Below are positions 14,479-15,048 of a stretch of 15,048 nucleotides of DNA, in pieces. The translations under genes and the position numbers were made by a program. Below the pieces are notes generated by a model that had not been told where the DNA came from, searched no databases, and saw only the letters and a list, made by a program, of their open reading frames with translations. This DNA is from JAWLFI01 sp041685645 (GTDB lineage: Bacteria; Bacteroidota; Bacteroidia; Chitinophagales; Saprospiraceae): assembly GCA_041685645.1 (NCBI GenBank), contig JAWLFI010000052.1, positions 1-15,048 of the forward strand, in the 5' to 3' direction. Each line of letters opens with the position of its first letter. Position 1 is the stretch's first letter.

Positions 14479-15048
14479 ATGGTTAATTTTCAGCCTATCT
14501 CTAATGTTGTCGGCGTTCAGATTGTCGTGGTCGGCCTATTGATGTGGACGACGCTGCCCTTTGCACTATACTTTGGTGACGGAGATGCCTGGCCTCTTTT
14601 TTGGTCGGGATGCTTGACGGTTTTGGGCGGGGGTGGTCTATGGTATTACCGCTTTGATACGCGGGCCAGCATTACTAAAAAGGAGGGTTATCTGATCGTG
14701 GTCATGGGCTGGGTATTGATGGTACTTTTTGGCACTTTGCCTTATGTACTCACCGGATGCACAGATTCTTTTACGGATGCCTTGTTTGAGACCATGTCCG
14801 GAATGACGACGACAGGAGCCACAATTTTCACAGAAATTGAAGAATTGCCTCGGGGCCTGCTTTTTTGGCGCAGCATGACGCAGTGGATCGGAGGCATGGG
14901 AATCATTGTACTCACTGTTGCTATTTTTCCTTTACTCGGTTTTGGTGGAACAGAATTATTCGTTGCGGAGGCACCGGGGCCCACCTCAGACAAGCTACAT
15001 CCCAGGATTCAGGGAACGGCCAAGCGTCTTTGGTTCATTTACTTGGGG
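14479..15048 (+). CDS. trkH: Trk potassium uptake transmembrane subunit TrkH, 3'-truncated by the window
   Basis: A frame opens at ATG 14479, 3 nt after the trkA stop, and is still open at the window's end (190 codons visible). Three hydrophobic segments precede the first selectivity-filter loop, SGMTTTGATI (about 107-116), in which the TTG turn holds the K+-coordinating Gly. The following helix FWRSMTQWIGGMGIIVLTVA is a TrkH/KtrB hallmark. The protein is the inner-membrane K+ pore partner of TrkA. The three remaining pore repeats lie beyond the window. Its adjacency to trkA confirms the call. The ATG is not preceded by a ribosome-binding site, as is usual in this phylum. Confidence 0.95.
   Translation, partial: MVNFQPISNVVGVQIVVVGLLMWTTLPFALYFGDGDAWPLFWSGCLTVLGGGGLWYYRFDTRASITKKEGYLIVVMGWVLMVLFGTLPYVLTGCTDSFTDALFETMSGMTTTGATIFTEIEELPRGLLFWRSMTQWIGGMGIIVLTVAIFPLLGFGGTELFVAEAPGPTSDKLHPRIQGTAKRLWFIYLG

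Overview
The window looks like a chromosomal segment of a Bacteroidota bacterium, most likely outside the gut Bacteroidales (a Saprospiria/Cytophagia-type lineage is my guess). This rests on several signs: two promoters matching the Bacteroidota pattern (TTG, 18-21 nt, TAnnTTTG), starts without Shine-Dalgarno sequences, a DUF3127 protein, a short archaeal/eukaryote-like prolyl-tRNA synthetase, a Bacteroidota-type OmpP1/FadL porin, and GC-rich hairpin repeats between otherwise AT-richer genes. No rRNA, tRNA, CRISPR array or intact insertion sequence was seen.

Layout. (1) 2-1058: the 3' part of a PQQ/beta-propeller-like protein, then a short lipoprotein start that runs into a GC-rich repeat-like patch and appears truncated. 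(2) 1059-3517: a secreted M23 (LytM) metallopeptidase with a long Cys-bearing C-terminal region, then a BCP-type peroxiredoxin ending at a strong bidirectional hairpin. (3) 3587-5546, minus strand: a DUF3127 protein with an SSB-like acidic tail, carrying its own promoter, and prolyl-tRNA synthetase. (4) 5758-8602: a secreted low-complexity protein with acidic Tyr/Asp, Gly/Met/aromatic and Arg/Ser sections, then, after a terminator, a FadL-like outer-membrane protein. (5) 8603-8980: a gene-poor gap with one doubtful minus-strand ORF. (6) 8981-11268: homogentisate dioxygenase and 4-hydroxyphenylpyruvate dioxygenase, 11 nt apart, two consecutive steps of tyrosine catabolism. (7) 11340-12442, minus strand: ferritin and a low-molecular-weight protein tyrosine phosphatase. 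(8) 12443-13134: a 0.7-kb GC-rich intergenic island with stacked perfect hairpins. (9) 13135-15048: trkA and the 5' part of trkH, a K+ uptake operon with a good promoter.

Most of the window is ordinary core genome. The clearest functional units are the tyrosine-degradation pair and the Trk pair. The least explained material is the DUF3127 protein ending in an SSB-type tip, the Arg/Ser-rich secreted protein, and the repeat-like intergenic patches. I did not find a convincing new multi-gene system, and the hunt items should be read as leads.
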